DNA from: Paenibacillus illinoisensis NBRC 15959 | Lineage (GTDB): Bacteria; Bacillota; Bacilli; Paenibacillales; Paenibacillaceae | Assembly (NCBI RefSeq): GCF_004000925.1 | Contig: NZ_BIME01000006.1 | Coordinates: 62,001-126,000 of the forward strand | Direction: 5' to 3' | Length of the DNA: 64,000 nucleotides | In this document: one piece after another, positions 9,002-17,455 of the stretch | How positions within the stretch are numbered: the stretch's first letter is position 1 | How the letters are laid out: each line of letters begins with the position of its first letter | Made by a program: the position numbers and the translations under genes | Notes under the pieces: model-generated | Databases searched by the model: none | What the model saw: the letters and a program-made list of their open reading frames with translations, nothing else | Told to the model about the DNA's origin: nothing

Positions 9002-10675
9002 ATGAAGAGTCTACTTAAATTCATTACCTGCGGAAGTGTGGATGACGGCAAGTCCACGCTGATCGGACATATGCTCTATGACGCCAAGCTGCTGTTCGCC
9101 GATCAAGAGCGCGCGCTTGAGCTCGATAGTCGATTGGGAAGCCGAGGCGGCAAGATCGACTACTCGCTGCTCCTCGATGGTTTGCTGGCCGAACGCGAAC
9201 AAGGGATTACCATTGATGTGGCTTATCGTTATTTTACGACGTCTCATCGTTCCTTCATCGTGGCGGACACACCGGGACACGAAGAATATACGCGCAACAT
9301 GGCTGTAGGTGCTTCCTTTGCCGATCTAGCCATCATTCTGGTGGACGCTACCAAAGGCATCATCACCCAAACCAAACGCCATGCCCGGATCTGCGCCCTG
9401 ATGGGGATCAAGCATCTCGTATTGGCTGTGAACAAGATGGATCTGGTTGGCTTCGATCAGAGGACGTTCGAGGCAATCAAGGAAGAGTTCATCCAAACGA
9501 CGGCCGAATTCCAAATCAAGAGCATTCAGGTCATTCCCGTGTCCGCTACGGAAGGGGACAACATCACAACTCAGTCGCCAAATAGCCCCTGGTACGAAGG
9601 GTTAGCTTTGTTGCCGTATTTGGAAAATATAGATGTTCATACTACCGATGATACAAAGCCTTTCATGATGCCGGTTCAGCGTGTAAGCAGACCGGACCAT
9701 ACGTTCCGTGGGTTCCAGGGCCAGATTGAGGCTGGAAAGGTTTCAGTCGGAGACGAACTCATGACGCTGCCAAGTCGGGAGAAAGCAAAGGTTAAGCGGA
9801 TTTTGGTGACGGACCAAGCTCAGGATTCGGCTTATGCTGGCCAACCGGTTACGATACAACTCGACCGCGAAGTTGATGTCTCGCGTGGCTGCGTGCTCAC
9901 GATGGATAATCAAGTCCAAGAAGCTGACAGCTTCGCTTCTACGATCCTGTGGATGGACGATTCCGTCCTGACTCCGGGCAAGCATTATTGGGTTAAGGTC
10001 GGAACGAAGACTCTTCCAGGCACTGTAACGGCAATTACCCATAAAATTGACATTAACACGGGCCAAACCGTTCCGGCGGATCAGATTGTTAAGAACGAAT
10101 TGGCCAAGTGTGAATTCACGCTGTCGGATCAGATCGTCTTCGATTCCTTTGAGCACAATAAGAGCATCGGAGGTTTTATCCTCATTGATCGTGTCACCAA
10201 CATGACGTCCGCTTGCGGAGTCATCGATCAAGCGCTGAAGGGAGACAGCCGATTTGCCACGCTGGATACGGGGATCACGAGAGAGGTTCGCGCCCAGCAG
10301 AAAGGACAATCTCCGCTCACGGTCTGGTTTGCTGGCTCGGATACGGTAGCTCTCGCCAAGGAAGTGGAGAAGCGACTAGTGTCATCCGGTTACCATACCA
10401 TGCTGCTTGAGAGCGTCAGTGGAGAAACGCTCCGCGGTACGGCGGAGATGGCAAAGGTGTTGAACGACGCTGGTCTGATCTCACTGGTATCCCATGAGTC
10501 TATCAGTGCGGGCGAACTTGAGACAGCCCGAGAGATCATTGGGGGCAAAGGATTCATTGAAGTTAACGCGGATGAGATCGGCGGAATTTCCACCCAGGAT
10601 GCCGCGAAATCCGTGGTTAAACGAGTCGTGCAATCCATTATCGATCACAGTCCTTCGAATAACTACGACATTTAA
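9002..10675 (+). CDS. cysN: Sulfate adenylyltransferase subunit 1 (CysN) with vestigial APS-kinase tail
   Basis: A 557-residue GTPase subunit that drives the CysD reaction. The frame is open upstream to 8873, but the ATG at 9002, one base after the cysD stop, gives the true N-terminus MKSLLKFITCG. GTPase motifs: G1 GSVDDGKST (11-19), G3 DTPGHEEY and G4 NKMD, then the EF-Tu-like beta-barrel domains to about residue 430. Residues 437-557 are extra compared with E. coli CysN (about 475 residues). They align by eye with the APS kinase CysC (VWFAG..., AGLISLVSHESI, ETAREIIGGKGFIEV), as in bifunctional CysNC. However, the P-loop GxxGxGKS is replaced by AGSDTVALA and the segment is about 60 residues short. 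Kinase activity is therefore unlikely. Confidence 0.95.
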   Translation: MKSLLKFITCGSVDDGKSTLIGHMLYDAKLLFADQERALELDSRLGSRGGKIDYSLLLDGLLAEREQGITIDVAYRYFTTSHRSFIVADTPGHEEYTRNMAVGASFADLAIILVDATKGIITQTKRHARICALMGIKHLVLAVNKMDLVGFDQRTFEAIKEEFIQTTAEFQIKSIQVIPVSATEGDNITTQSPNSPWYEGLALLPYLENIDVHTTDDTKPFMMPVQRVSRPDHTFRGFQGQIEAGKVSVGDELMTLPSREKAKVKRILVTDQAQDSAYAGQPVTIQLDREVDVSRGCVLTMDNQVQEADSFASTILWMDDSVLTPGKHYWVKVGTKTLPGTVTAITHKIDINTGQTVPADQIVKNELAKCEFTLSDQIVFDSFEHNKSIGGFILIDRVTNMTSACGVIDQALKGDSRFATLDTGITREVRAQQKGQSPLTVWFAGSDTVALAKEVEKRLVSSGYHTMLLESVSGETLRGTAEMAKVLNDAGLISLVSHESISAGELETAREIIGGKGFIEVNADEIGGISTQDAAKSVVKRVVQSIIDHSPSNNYDI

Positions 10676-10692
10676 TAAGCATGTCAGATACA

Positions 10693-10725
10693 GCGGTTGC
10701 CGATCAGGCAGCCGCTTGTTTGTTT
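10693..10725 (+). terminator. Terminator of cysDN
   Basis: Stem GCGGTTGCC / GGCAGCCGC with a five-base loop, followed by TTGTTTGTTT. Confidence 0.85.
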
Positions 10726-10828
10726 AAGATTAATGAGCAGTTAGAAATCTTTGGAATTCTTATGTAAGAGTCGGTGTAAAAAAATTATAAAGCATAAGTT
10801 TGAAAAAAGTATGATCACGAAACAAAGC

Positions 10829-10866
10829 AAAAACCGGATTGAGCATAGATCAATCCGGTTTTTTGC
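10829..10866 (-). terminator. Bidirectional terminator next to yrzA
   Basis: A 12-13-bp stem (AAAAACCGGATTG / CAATCCGGTTTTT) has T-runs on both strands. On the minus strand it closes the yrzA-like gene; on the plus strand it backs up the cysDN terminator. Confidence 0.88.
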
Positions 10867-10893
10867 TATTTCCATCCATTTACCTATGTCCCA

Positions 10894-11100
10894 TCAATCA
10901 ACGGCAAAATGCACAACGGCACTATATAACATCTTGTTGTGAATGGGGTGGTATGTCACTTGATGCTGAACCTGCTTCACTCGCAGCATTAGCGCTTTGT
11001 TGATTCCGATTCGGTCCTCAATCGCCCGCTCCAGTTCTTTGAAGTCATAAGCCTGCAAGCATTCAACTTTGTCTTTAATCATATCCAGTGAAATTTCCAT
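10894..11100 (-). CDS. yrzA: YrzA family protein (DUF2536)
   Basis: A 68-residue cytoplasmic protein. The N-terminus MEISLDMIKDKVECLQA, the central NKALMLRVKQVQHQ and the C-terminal LYSAVVHF are, from memory, the conserved blocks of the Bacillus YrzA/DUF2536 family, whose function is unknown. It has no signal peptide or metal motif. The ATG follows AAGGTGG at 12 bases. It is a single gene closed by the terminator at 10829-10866. Confidence 0.8.
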   Translation of the reverse strand: MEISLDMIKDKVECLQAYDFKELERAIEDRIGINKALMLRVKQVQHQVTYHPIHNKMLYSAVVHFAVD

Positions 11101-11330
11101 GTTTGATCCAGGCCACCTTCATGTCACGATTTGCAGGTACAAAAGCCTGCCGAGCTTTAATTGTAGAGGAGCTTGTTCGGTTCGGCAAGAGCTGACAGCG
11201 AGAATCATTAGAACGATGGAGACGGCTTGATTTATATATGGGGGAGGCAAAGCGGGAGTTGAGTTAGGCTTTGAGACATGACGAATAAACTCGTGCTGAA
11301 AATCAGCTTAAGACGTGATAAAATTAAAAA

Positions 11331-11408
11331 AAGGACAAATGGAGGAAGGGTAACCGATCCAAGTTCCATTGGGTAAATAGCCAAGAGGGGCATCGCCCCT
11401 CTTTTTTA
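11331..11408 (+). ncRNA. Candidate small RNA with intrinsic terminator
   Basis: A promoter-like pair CTGAAA (11296-11301) and TAAAAT (11319-11324) with 17-bp spacing would start a transcript near 11331. It ends about 78 nt later at a strong terminator, AGAGGGGC / GCCCCTCT (11384-11402) plus six T. The body contains only a four-codon frame (ATGGAGGAAGGGTAA), so it is either an sRNA or an orphan leader. The -35 box is poor, hence the low confidence. Confidence 0.35.
11384..11408 (+). terminator. Intrinsic terminator without an upstream protein gene
   Basis: An 8-bp GC-rich stem with a three-base ATC loop and a TTTTTT tail. The nearest upstream gene, yrzA, is on the other strand. Confidence 0.88.
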
Positions 11409-11639
11409 TGCGAATCCATAGAAATCAGACTTCTGTTCAGGTTAAAATGTATTCGTTTGGACGTAGCATTAACATATAATGCTGTTTGAACTACGCTGCG
11501 GTAACATGGTATAAGTGAAGATGGTGTAATTGAAGAAGATGCAGTAACATTCGTACTAAATGGATGAACTAGGGAATGAACAGATATTTACTATTCTCGG
11601 GGCCATGTTGGTCCCGGTATATATAGAGGAGTTTTTAAG

Positions 11640-12629
11640 ATGAAAGACAATTTTTGGCGTGAATTGCCACGACCATTTTTTATATTGGCACCGATGGAAG
11701 ATGTAACAGATGTTGTGTTTCGCCATGTTGTGAGTGCAGCGGCCAGACCGGATGTATTTTTTACGGAGTTTGCGAATACTGAGAGTTACTGTCACCCGGA
11801 GGGGAACAAAAGTGTACGTGGGCGTTTGACATTTACAGAGGATGAACAGCCCATGGTAGCTCATATCTGGGGAGATAAGCCGGAATTCTTCCGTGAAATG
11901 AGTATTGGTATGGCGAAAGAAGGCTTTAAAGGCATCGACATTAACATGGGTTGTCCTGTAGCCAATGTGGCGGAGAACGGGAAGGGGAGCGGACTGATCT
12001 GTCGTCCCGAAACGGCTGCGGAAATTATCCAAGCTGCAAAAGCCGGGGGACTGCCTGTAAGTGTAAAAACAAGACTTGGTTTCACTGAAGTGGACGAATG
12101 GCGCGACTGGTTGACCCATATTTTGAAACAAGACATCGTGAATCTCTCGATTCATCTGCGCACAAGAGAAGAAATGAGCAAGGTAGACGCTCACTGGGAA
12201 CTGATTCCGGAGATTAAAAAGCTTCGTGATGAGGTAGCACCCAATACACTGCTGACCATTAATGGAGATATTCCTGATCGTCAGACCGGCTTGAAGCTCG
12301 CTGAGCAATATGGCGTGGATGGCATTATGATCGGGCGTGGTATCTTCCAGAACCCGTTTGCTTTTGAAAAAGAGCCGAAGGAACATACCAGCGAAGAATT
12401 GCTTGGTCTGCTGCGGATTCATCTGGATCTCTATGATCAGTATTCCGCACAGGAGCCGCGTTCGTTCAGCCCGCTTGCGCGCTTCTTTAAAATCTATGTT
12501 CGCGGATTCCGCGGGGCAAGTGAACTCAGAAACAGCTTAATGAACGCCAAATCCACAAAGGAAGTGCGTACGCTGCTTGATGAGTTTGGAAGCAAGAATC
12601 ATGATGAAGCAGAGGAACAAGGAAATTAA
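11640..12629 (+). CDS. tRNA-dihydrouridine synthase family protein
   Basis: A 329-residue flavoenzyme expected to reduce uridines in tRNA to dihydrouridine using NADPH. It is a TIM-barrel Dus protein: [11 protein letters not shown] at the N-terminus, [10 protein letters not shown] holding the catalytic Cys105, VSVKTRLGF (FMN/tRNA-contacting K), INGDIPD and [14 protein letters not shown] (phosphate-binding loop). The C-terminal helical domain runs from about residue 250. Which position in tRNA is modified cannot be told from sequence. The start follows GAGGAG at about nine bases. Monocistronic, with its own terminator. Confidence 0.92.
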   Translation: MKDNFWRELPRPFFILAPMEDVTDVVFRHVVSAAARPDVFFTEFANTESYCHPEGNKSVRGRLTFTEDEQPMVAHIWGDKPEFFREMSIGMAKEGFKGIDINMGCPVANVAENGKGSGLICRPETAAEIIQAAKAGGLPVSVKTRLGFTEVDEWRDWLTHILKQDIVNLSIHLRTREEMSKVDAHWELIPEIKKLRDEVAPNTLLTINGDIPDRQTGLKLAEQYGVDGIMIGRGIFQNPFAFEKEPKEHTSEELLGLLRIHLDLYDQYSAQEPRSFSPLARFFKIYVRGFRGASELRNSLMNAKSTKEVRTLLDEFGSKNHDEAEEQGN

Positions 12630-12679
12630 GTTGCCAAGTTCCGACAAATAGTTGAGATTTATTGGCGGGTTACCAAGAA

Positions 12680-12711
12680 AAGAAGCGGGAAATATCCCGC
12701 TTCTTTTTTTT
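12680..12711 (+). terminator. Terminator of the dihydrouridine synthase gene
   Basis: An 11-bp stem AAGAAGCGGGA / TCCCGCTTCTT with a four-base loop, followed by a run of T. Confidence 0.93.
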
Positions 12712-12806
12712 AGCTGCTATACTTCTATTTTAGTCGTAACACATTCATTGCCCAATCTGTCCACGAATGGGACTGAGGAACTTCAAAGCCGTCTTACCTA
12801 GGTAAA

Positions 12807-13862
12807 TTAACGAGAATATCCCGGTTGTGCCATCGTTACCGGTTGAGGATTGTTAAGCACCCATAACACCGCCAATTCGCATAATCTAGCAGGCGCATCA
12901 TAATCCGATCCATTGCGAAGCCTGCCGACCAAGTTGGTTGCCTCTTGCAGAAGTGCTGGAGCTAATGGCGTACCGGTGCCCAGGTATCGAAGCAGCGCAT
13001 CCAGCATCTTGAGGTATTGGCCATCCCAATTTCCCCCGCCATTATCCAATACTTCATGAGACACGCGCCCGGTGATGCGGATGACCTCTCCCTGTACCGT
13101 TTGAGCATGACCCTTGGGAGGAATGAGATATTCCCACAGCTCTTGGTGCTGCTCGGGCCAGGTGGTTGCCTTTACCTGAATGGGGGCAGTTCCATCATGC
13201 ATGATCCGATTCGCTACCGGCTCGACACCAAATAGTCGATAAAGCTTGAGAAGCGCGTCTGACACTTCGTCAACGCTGTCTTGATTGAACTTTTCCCGGA
13301 CGAATTCAAAATCCTTGCCAATTCGCTTTACCGACTCTTTCATAGCAGGGGTGATCGATGCTCCGGCATCCAGCAAAATGGCTGAGATTTCAGACATACT
13401 TACAATATCACTATTCCGACAATTGACTAATCCTTTAGCGAGCGGGGTGTTCCCCTGTTTATTCTCTACGTTGATATCAGCACCTCGGGTTACCAACTCT
13501 TGCACCACTGTAGTTCTATACGAATTGACTGCTGAATGCAACGGTGTTTCATTGGTATAATCAACCGCGTCCAGCTCTGCACCCAATTCGAGGAGCAAGG
13601 GTACATTTCCTGACCAGTGCGCAGCATGGGCGTGCAATGGCGTACGCTGGTACTTGTCCCGGGCGTTCAGATCAGCTCCTTGCTCTACCAGCCATCGAAC
13701 GGCTTCATCCGAAATCTGTCGGAAACTGAGGGCTGTACCTTTGCTGTAACCCCCGCGGGCATCCCATTCGCATTGCTCAAAGACCTCTTTTACAGCAGTG
13801 ATATCATTATTTTTAATGAGTTGCTCCATATGGGCGGGTAATGTTGTTTTCTTCTTAGCCAT
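12807..13862 (-). CDS. Ankyrin-repeat protein
   Basis: A 351-residue cytoplasmic protein. The start at 13862 (MAKKKTTLPAHM) is chosen because GGAGAGGA lies eight bases upstream; an earlier in-frame ATG at 13955 lacks one. Residues about 15-170 contain four to five ankyrin repeats with clear consensus pieces: LVEQGADLNARDKYQRTPLH, LLELGAELDAVD, ETPLHSAV, LVTRGADINVENKQGNTPLA. The C-terminal ~180 residues form a domain I do not recognise, with a pattern of paired helices ending in AVLWVLNNPQPV. Ankyrin repeats bind proteins; no effector or secretion signal is visible. Similar proteins in bacilli are uncharacterised. Confidence 0.88.
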   Translation of the reverse strand: MAKKKTTLPAHMEQLIKNNDITAVKEVFEQCEWDARGGYSKGTALSFRQISDEAVRWLVEQGADLNARDKYQRTPLHAHAAHWSGNVPLLLELGAELDAVDYTNETPLHSAVNSYRTTVVQELVTRGADINVENKQGNTPLAKGLVNCRNSDIVSMSEISAILLDAGASITPAMKESVKRIGKDFEFVREKFNQDSVDEVSDALLKLYRLFGVEPVANRIMHDGTAPIQVKATTWPEQHQELWEYLIPPKGHAQTVQGEVIRITGRVSHEVLDNGGGNWDGQYLKMLDALLRYLGTGTPLAPALLQEATNLVGRLRNGSDYDAPARLCELAVLWVLNNPQPVTMAQPGYSR

Positions 13863-14089
13863 TAACGTCTTCCTCTCCTTTATGAATAGCAACGTACTAT
13901 CCCATGATAGGCAATGACAGTTTAATAGATATATAATTTCCAGCCATTTTATCACATAGGGGAATTAAAATCCAAAAATAGGAATTCTCCCGTCTGAAGT
14001 CTAGCTCCACATCCTGTATCAACCCGAGATGTCAATTCGGTATGCTATGTTATAATTAAGGTAGTAGGCTTTTGAGAAGAGGAGGATTT

Positions 14090-14659
14090 ATGTCCTGGAG
14101 TAAATTGAAGCAACAACTGGAGAGCTTCCTTAGCCCGGCATTAGTCGGAAGAGTTGAATACCGCGCAACAAGCTACCGTTATGCACTTGATAAATCAGGA
14201 AGCTGTTACCTTTCCGTAGATAAGAAGAACATACTCAATATGAGTGACACAACAACTCCAATCCGCTGGTACCAGACGGAGCAGGAGATCAAGAACGATC
14301 CGAATTCTGAAATTCCTGTGGATAACGAAGAGATTGAAGCGATTCGAAAAGAGAGCAAAGGAGCCATTCCGGAGGAACGTCTTCACGTCATTGCAAGAAG
14401 CAGAAAAATCTCTGTTCTGGCCAAAGAGCTTTTGTCAGCTCAGTCATCATTAAGCAAATCTAATTTTACGGTTGCAGCGACTACGTTTTTATCAAGACCT
14501 ATAGAGGAAAGTCTGGAGAGTCAGGATATCTTGCTGAACATTCTGGCTTTGGTAGACAGACGCGTTGGCAAAAAGCGAATTTTGAACATGTCTGAGAAGA
14601 TCAAGTTAAAGCACCCAGCCGTGCAGTATTTTTATGAACTTCGGCGTAGGACGTTGTGA
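14090..14659 (+). CDS. SF0329 family conserved hypothetical protein
   Basis: A 189-residue protein. The start at 14090 (MSWSKLKQQLESFL) follows GAGGAGG at five bases; an in-frame ATG 18 bases upstream does not. The N-terminal part (SKLKQQLESFLSPALVGRVEYRATSYR, then NILNMSDT) resembles the uncharacterised SF0329 family as I remember it. The C-terminal half is helical and basic (DRRVGKKRILNMSEKIKLKHP). No enzyme motif or membrane segment. It appears to be transcribed alone. Confidence 0.7.
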   Translation: MSWSKLKQQLESFLSPALVGRVEYRATSYRYALDKSGSCYLSVDKKNILNMSDTTTPIRWYQTEQEIKNDPNSEIPVDNEEIEAIRKESKGAIPEERLHVIARSRKISVLAKELLSAQSSLSKSNFTVAATTFLSRPIEESLESQDILLNILALVDRRVGKKRILNMSEKIKLKHPAVQYFYELRRRTL

Positions 14660-14714
14660 ATTAGTTGAGAGTTAGATGTTTATCGTTTTTATTCTACGCT
14701 TGCTAAGCCTTGAA

Positions 14715-14742
14715 TTGAATTCCTCAATTGTCACGTTATAAT
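14715..14742 (+). promoter_or_regulatory. Sigma-A-type promoter of the antisense RNA
   Basis: TTGAAT (14715-14720) and TATAAT (14737-14742) are separated by 16 bp, predicting a start near 14749. No protein gene follows; the transcript would run into the structured region and stop at 14885-14892. Confidence 0.65.
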
Positions 14743-14748
14743 AAGGGC

Positions 14749-14892
14749 ATGGACAGTTTATAATGCAAAGAGAGCCGTGCGTCAACACGACTCTCGGAGC
14801 GATAACCGCTTTTAAGGGCGGTGGGCTTAACAAGAGGATATAACGTCAAGTAGACCGCAACCTTTGCACGGTGGGGCGGTCTACTTGTGTTT
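14749..14892 (+). ncRNA. Putative antisense antitoxin RNA of a type I toxin-antitoxin locus
   Basis: A transcript of about 140 nt would fold into hairpin GAGAGCCGTG / CACGACTCTC (about 14770-14795), hairpin ACCGC / GCGGT (14805-14822) and a terminator stem AGTAGACCGC / GCGGTCTACT (14849-14885) with a T-rich tail. On the complementary strand the same DNA is the 3' untranslated part of a small toxin-like frame ending at 14881. This arrangement (convergent, overlapping 3' ends) is that of the TxpA/RatA, BsrG/SR4 and 'holin-like toxin' type I systems of Firmicutes. The identification rests on architecture and motif memory, not on a search. Confidence 0.5.
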
Positions 14893-14982
14893 ATCTAACA
14901 AAAGTGCTTCTATCAGCGTTCCAAAGGAACGGCATAGTGGCTTCAGACACCGAGACAATAGAAAAATAAAAATAACTTGAAA
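14881..14982 (-). pseudogene. Decayed type I (TxpA/BsrG/holin-like) toxin gene
   Basis: The minus frame between stops is 33 codons with no ATG and no ribosome binding site. Its last third, SFGTLIEALLLDKHK, resembles the core and basic tail of holin-like type I toxins (LxFGxLI... ending in DK-K/H-K), with the middle of the membrane helix apparently deleted. The upstream part is still hydrophobic (VIFIFLL). The remains sit exactly where a toxin should be relative to the antisense RNA. A non-functional relic is the simplest reading. Confidence 0.42.
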
Positions 14983-15031
14983 CTACGATAAGAAATCTTC
15001 TGGTGTTCAAGTTTTAGAAAGTGAGACATAA

Positions 15032-15931
15032 ATGTCGGATACTAAGCTGTTTCATATAACGGGAGAAGTTAAAGAGTTGCCAGCCAATTCTGTTCTACTT
15101 GAGAGAGAATTACAAGTATTGATCGAAAAGAATATGCCTGTTTTTTTTGGAGTAACTTTTCTAAAAAGCGAATATACGACATCGAACGGTGGTAGAATTG
15201 ACAGTTTAGGCTTAGATGAAAACAACTGTCCTGTCATTTTTGAATATAAAAGAACCAGTAACGAGAATGTGATTAACCAAGGGTTATTTTATCTCGATTG
15301 GCTACTAGATCATAAAGCAGAATTTGAGTTGTTAGTGATGAAGAATCTAGGAAAAGAGTGTTCGGATAAGTTAGATTGGAGTATGCCCAGACTTATTTGT
15401 GTAGCAGGAGACTTCACAAAATATGATAAATATGCAGTTAAACAGATCAATAGAAACATTGATCTTGTTCGTTACAAAAAGTTTGGCGCAGATTTACTTA
15501 TGATGGAGCTAGTAAATTCAAGTACGGTGAGACCTTACAATATTCAGGAACAAGGAGATAAGTGGACTAAGCCATCATCAGACAAGACTTTTCAAGAACA
15601 ACTTCAGTCAACAACGCCCTTGCTCAGAGAACTGTATTATTCCATTAGAGCCTATATACTTGCACTCGGTGATGACGTTACAGAAAATCAGCTCAAGTTG
15701 TATACAGCTTTTAAAAAGATGAAAAATATCATTTGTGTAGAAGTCTACCAAAAGCAGATACTACTGCACATGAGATTAAATCCTGGTGAGATTGAACTTG
15801 AGGATGGGTTTACTAGAGATATGCGTAATGTGGGGCATTTTGGGACTGGTGATTTGCAGATTATTATTAAATCCCCTGAAGATTTTAAAAGAGCAGAGCC
15901 TTTGATCGATAAAGCTTATAATTTAAACTAG
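15032..15931 (+). CDS. DUF5655 protein with PD-(D/E)XK nuclease-like N-terminal domain
   Basis: A 299-residue protein. The N-terminal half carries the nuclease signature D57 ... E71-x-K73 in GGRIDSLGL and VIFEYKR, the layout of restriction-endonuclease-like folds. The C-terminal third (LRELYYSIRAYILALGDDVTENQLKLYTAFKK ... IEL, then DLQIIIKSPEDFKRAEPLIDKAY) fits DUF5655, a domain often attached to such nucleases or found alone. Relatives are often annotated 'predicted transport protein', which the sequence does not support. The gene is clearly more AT-rich than its neighbours and sits beside the toxin remnant, suggesting it was acquired. Target and role (defence or repair) are unknown. Confidence 0.72.
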   Translation: MSDTKLFHITGEVKELPANSVLLERELQVLIEKNMPVFFGVTFLKSEYTTSNGGRIDSLGLDENNCPVIFEYKRTSNENVINQGLFYLDWLLDHKAEFELLVMKNLGKECSDKLDWSMPRLICVAGDFTKYDKYAVKQINRNIDLVRYKKFGADLLMMELVNSSTVRPYNIQEQGDKWTKPSSDKTFQEQLQSTTPLLRELYYSIRAYILALGDDVTENQLKLYTAFKKMKNIICVEVYQKQILLHMRLNPGEIELEDGFTRDMRNVGHFGTGDLQIIIKSPEDFKRAEPLIDKAYNLN

Positions 15932-16176
15932 CATAGCTAACACCCAAGCGCTCTAGACCAACAATAGAAAAGTTCGGAAAATGTGAAATAGAAGAACTGA
16001 TGAAAGCAGATAACCCAGTTAATTCAGTTAACCGGAAGCATTAATGGAATCATTTTGATAATTCACTTTAGTTTTTAGTTATAGCTTTTAGCTATAACCA
16101 GTTATCTTCTTTTGGTTATTCTTCGAACTCCGCTCGGCGTGCTATGATACTCGTATACAACGAGGGGGTTATTTAC

Positions 16177-17337
16177 ATGACTGATAAGTTCCAGATCGTA
16201 GGAAGTTTGTTGCGGCCCGAAGAGCTGCTGAAATATAAAACGCAAATTGAGCATCGTGATGATATCCAGTATCCTTTCTATGAAAATTTTGAAGGATATG
16301 AGCAATGCGAGACCGAGGCAATCAAACAGGTTGTGAAAAAGGAAATCGATCATAACCTGTCGGTTGTTACAGACGGCGAGTTCTCCAAGTCGATGTGGCA
16401 TCTGGACTTTGTCTGGGGCTTTGACGGAATTGAACGTTATATCGCGGACCACGGCTACTTTTTCCGGGATGTGGACGGAACATCCAAATATGAAACTCGT
16501 AAAGATATCGGATTGCGCATTACGGGTGAACTGAGCGGGAAGAACCATCACTTCATTCAACTGTTCAAACAACTGCAGGATACAGCAGGCGATCAGCAAA
16601 CAAAACTTTGCGTACCGTCACCTTCCCATATCTTCGGAGAGCTGTCCTGGTCGGATAACATCGGCGGTACGAATGCTGTATATCAGAACAAACAGGAGCT
16701 CAAGGCGGGTCTTGAGAAGGCATATAAAGAATTCGTAGCGGAATTCGCTGCGGCTGGCGGCAAAATTCTGCAATTCGATGACTGCCTCTGGGAGCTGTTT
16801 GCAGACGACAATCCGAACTCTCCGTTTACCGGCGAGCATATTGATCAAGCAGAAGTAGCGGGTCTTGCCACCGAATTTATTGATATTAACAATACCGTAA
16901 TTGACTTCGGTCATAGCCTGGGCTTGAAAATGTGGACACATAACTGCCGCGGTAACTACGATTCCCGCAACATGGGCGGTGGATCTTATGCGAAAATCGC
17001 CAACCTGTTCCTGAAACAGTTGAAATATGACCGTTTCTTCCTGGAGTGGGATGATGACCGTGCAGGTTCAATCGAAGCATTGGAAGTGTTCAAGGACAGA
17101 CCGGAAACGGAGATCGTTCTCGGCCTGCTGTCTTCCAAAACAAGTACACTGGATGATGAAGCACGCGTCATCCGTCTGCTTGACGAAGCATCCAAAATCA
17201 TTGATAAGGATCGTCTGCTGCTCTCCCATCAATGCGGCTTTGCCTCCTGCGATGGCGGTAACGAGCTGAGTGAAGCTCAGCAATGGGCGAAGATCGACCA
17301 AGGTCAACGCATTGCGAAGCAATACTGGAATAACTAA
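16177..17337 (+). CDS. Cobalamin-independent methionine synthase (MetE) C-terminal-like protein
   Basis: A 386-residue protein of the YxjG/YxjH type, equal to the C-terminal zinc/homocysteine domain of MetE without the N-terminal half. The start at 16177 (MTDKFQIVG) follows GAGGGGG; an in-frame ATG at 16144 lies in the presumed leader. The zinc ligands are expected in WTHNCRGNYD (His, Cys) and in SHQCGFASC (Cys), with an acidic ligand between. VGSLLRPEEL at the N-terminus is the family opening. These proteins may transfer a methyl group to homocysteine from a donor other than methyl-folate; the true substrate is uncertain. Monocistronic with a strong terminator. Confidence 0.9.
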   Translation: MTDKFQIVGSLLRPEELLKYKTQIEHRDDIQYPFYENFEGYEQCETEAIKQVVKKEIDHNLSVVTDGEFSKSMWHLDFVWGFDGIERYIADHGYFFRDVDGTSKYETRKDIGLRITGELSGKNHHFIQLFKQLQDTAGDQQTKLCVPSPSHIFGELSWSDNIGGTNAVYQNKQELKAGLEKAYKEFVAEFAAAGGKILQFDDCLWELFADDNPNSPFTGEHIDQAEVAGLATEFIDINNTVIDFGHSLGLKMWTHNCRGNYDSRNMGGGSYAKIANLFLKQLKYDRFFLEWDDDRAGSIEALEVFKDRPETEIVLGLLSSKTSTLDDEARVIRLLDEASKIIDKDRLLLSHQCGFASCDGGNELSEAQQWAKIDQGQRIAKQYWNN

Positions 17338-17409
17338 GAGCTACGGGAAAATTAACGATACTTCATCGTAGTCTCTAAAATTCGAATACGCATCATCTGA
17401 GCTTGAAGG

Positions 17410-17455
17410 GATGACTCAAGGGGCCACAAGTGCCTCGTGAGTCATCTTTTTTTTT
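17410..17455 (+). terminator. Terminator of the MetE-like gene
   Basis: Stem GATGACTCA / TGAGTCATC enclosing a 19-base loop, followed by nine T. Confidence 0.9.

Larger units (their letters stand above)
11101..11639. other. 539-bp intergenic region with candidate sRNA and dus upstream region
   Basis: No protein-coding frame with a plausible ribosome binding site is visible. The region contains a short transcription unit candidate (11296-11408, listed separately) and about 230 bp before the dihydrouridine synthase gene in which I recognise no promoter with confidence. Confidence 0.5.
14660..15031. other. Intergenic region holding a type I toxin-antitoxin remnant
   Basis: This 372-bp gap is AT-rich and strongly structured. 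It contains a good sigma-A promoter, three hairpins and, on the opposite strand, the remains of a small hydrophobic toxin gene (see separate entries). No intact protein gene is present. Confidence 0.6.
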
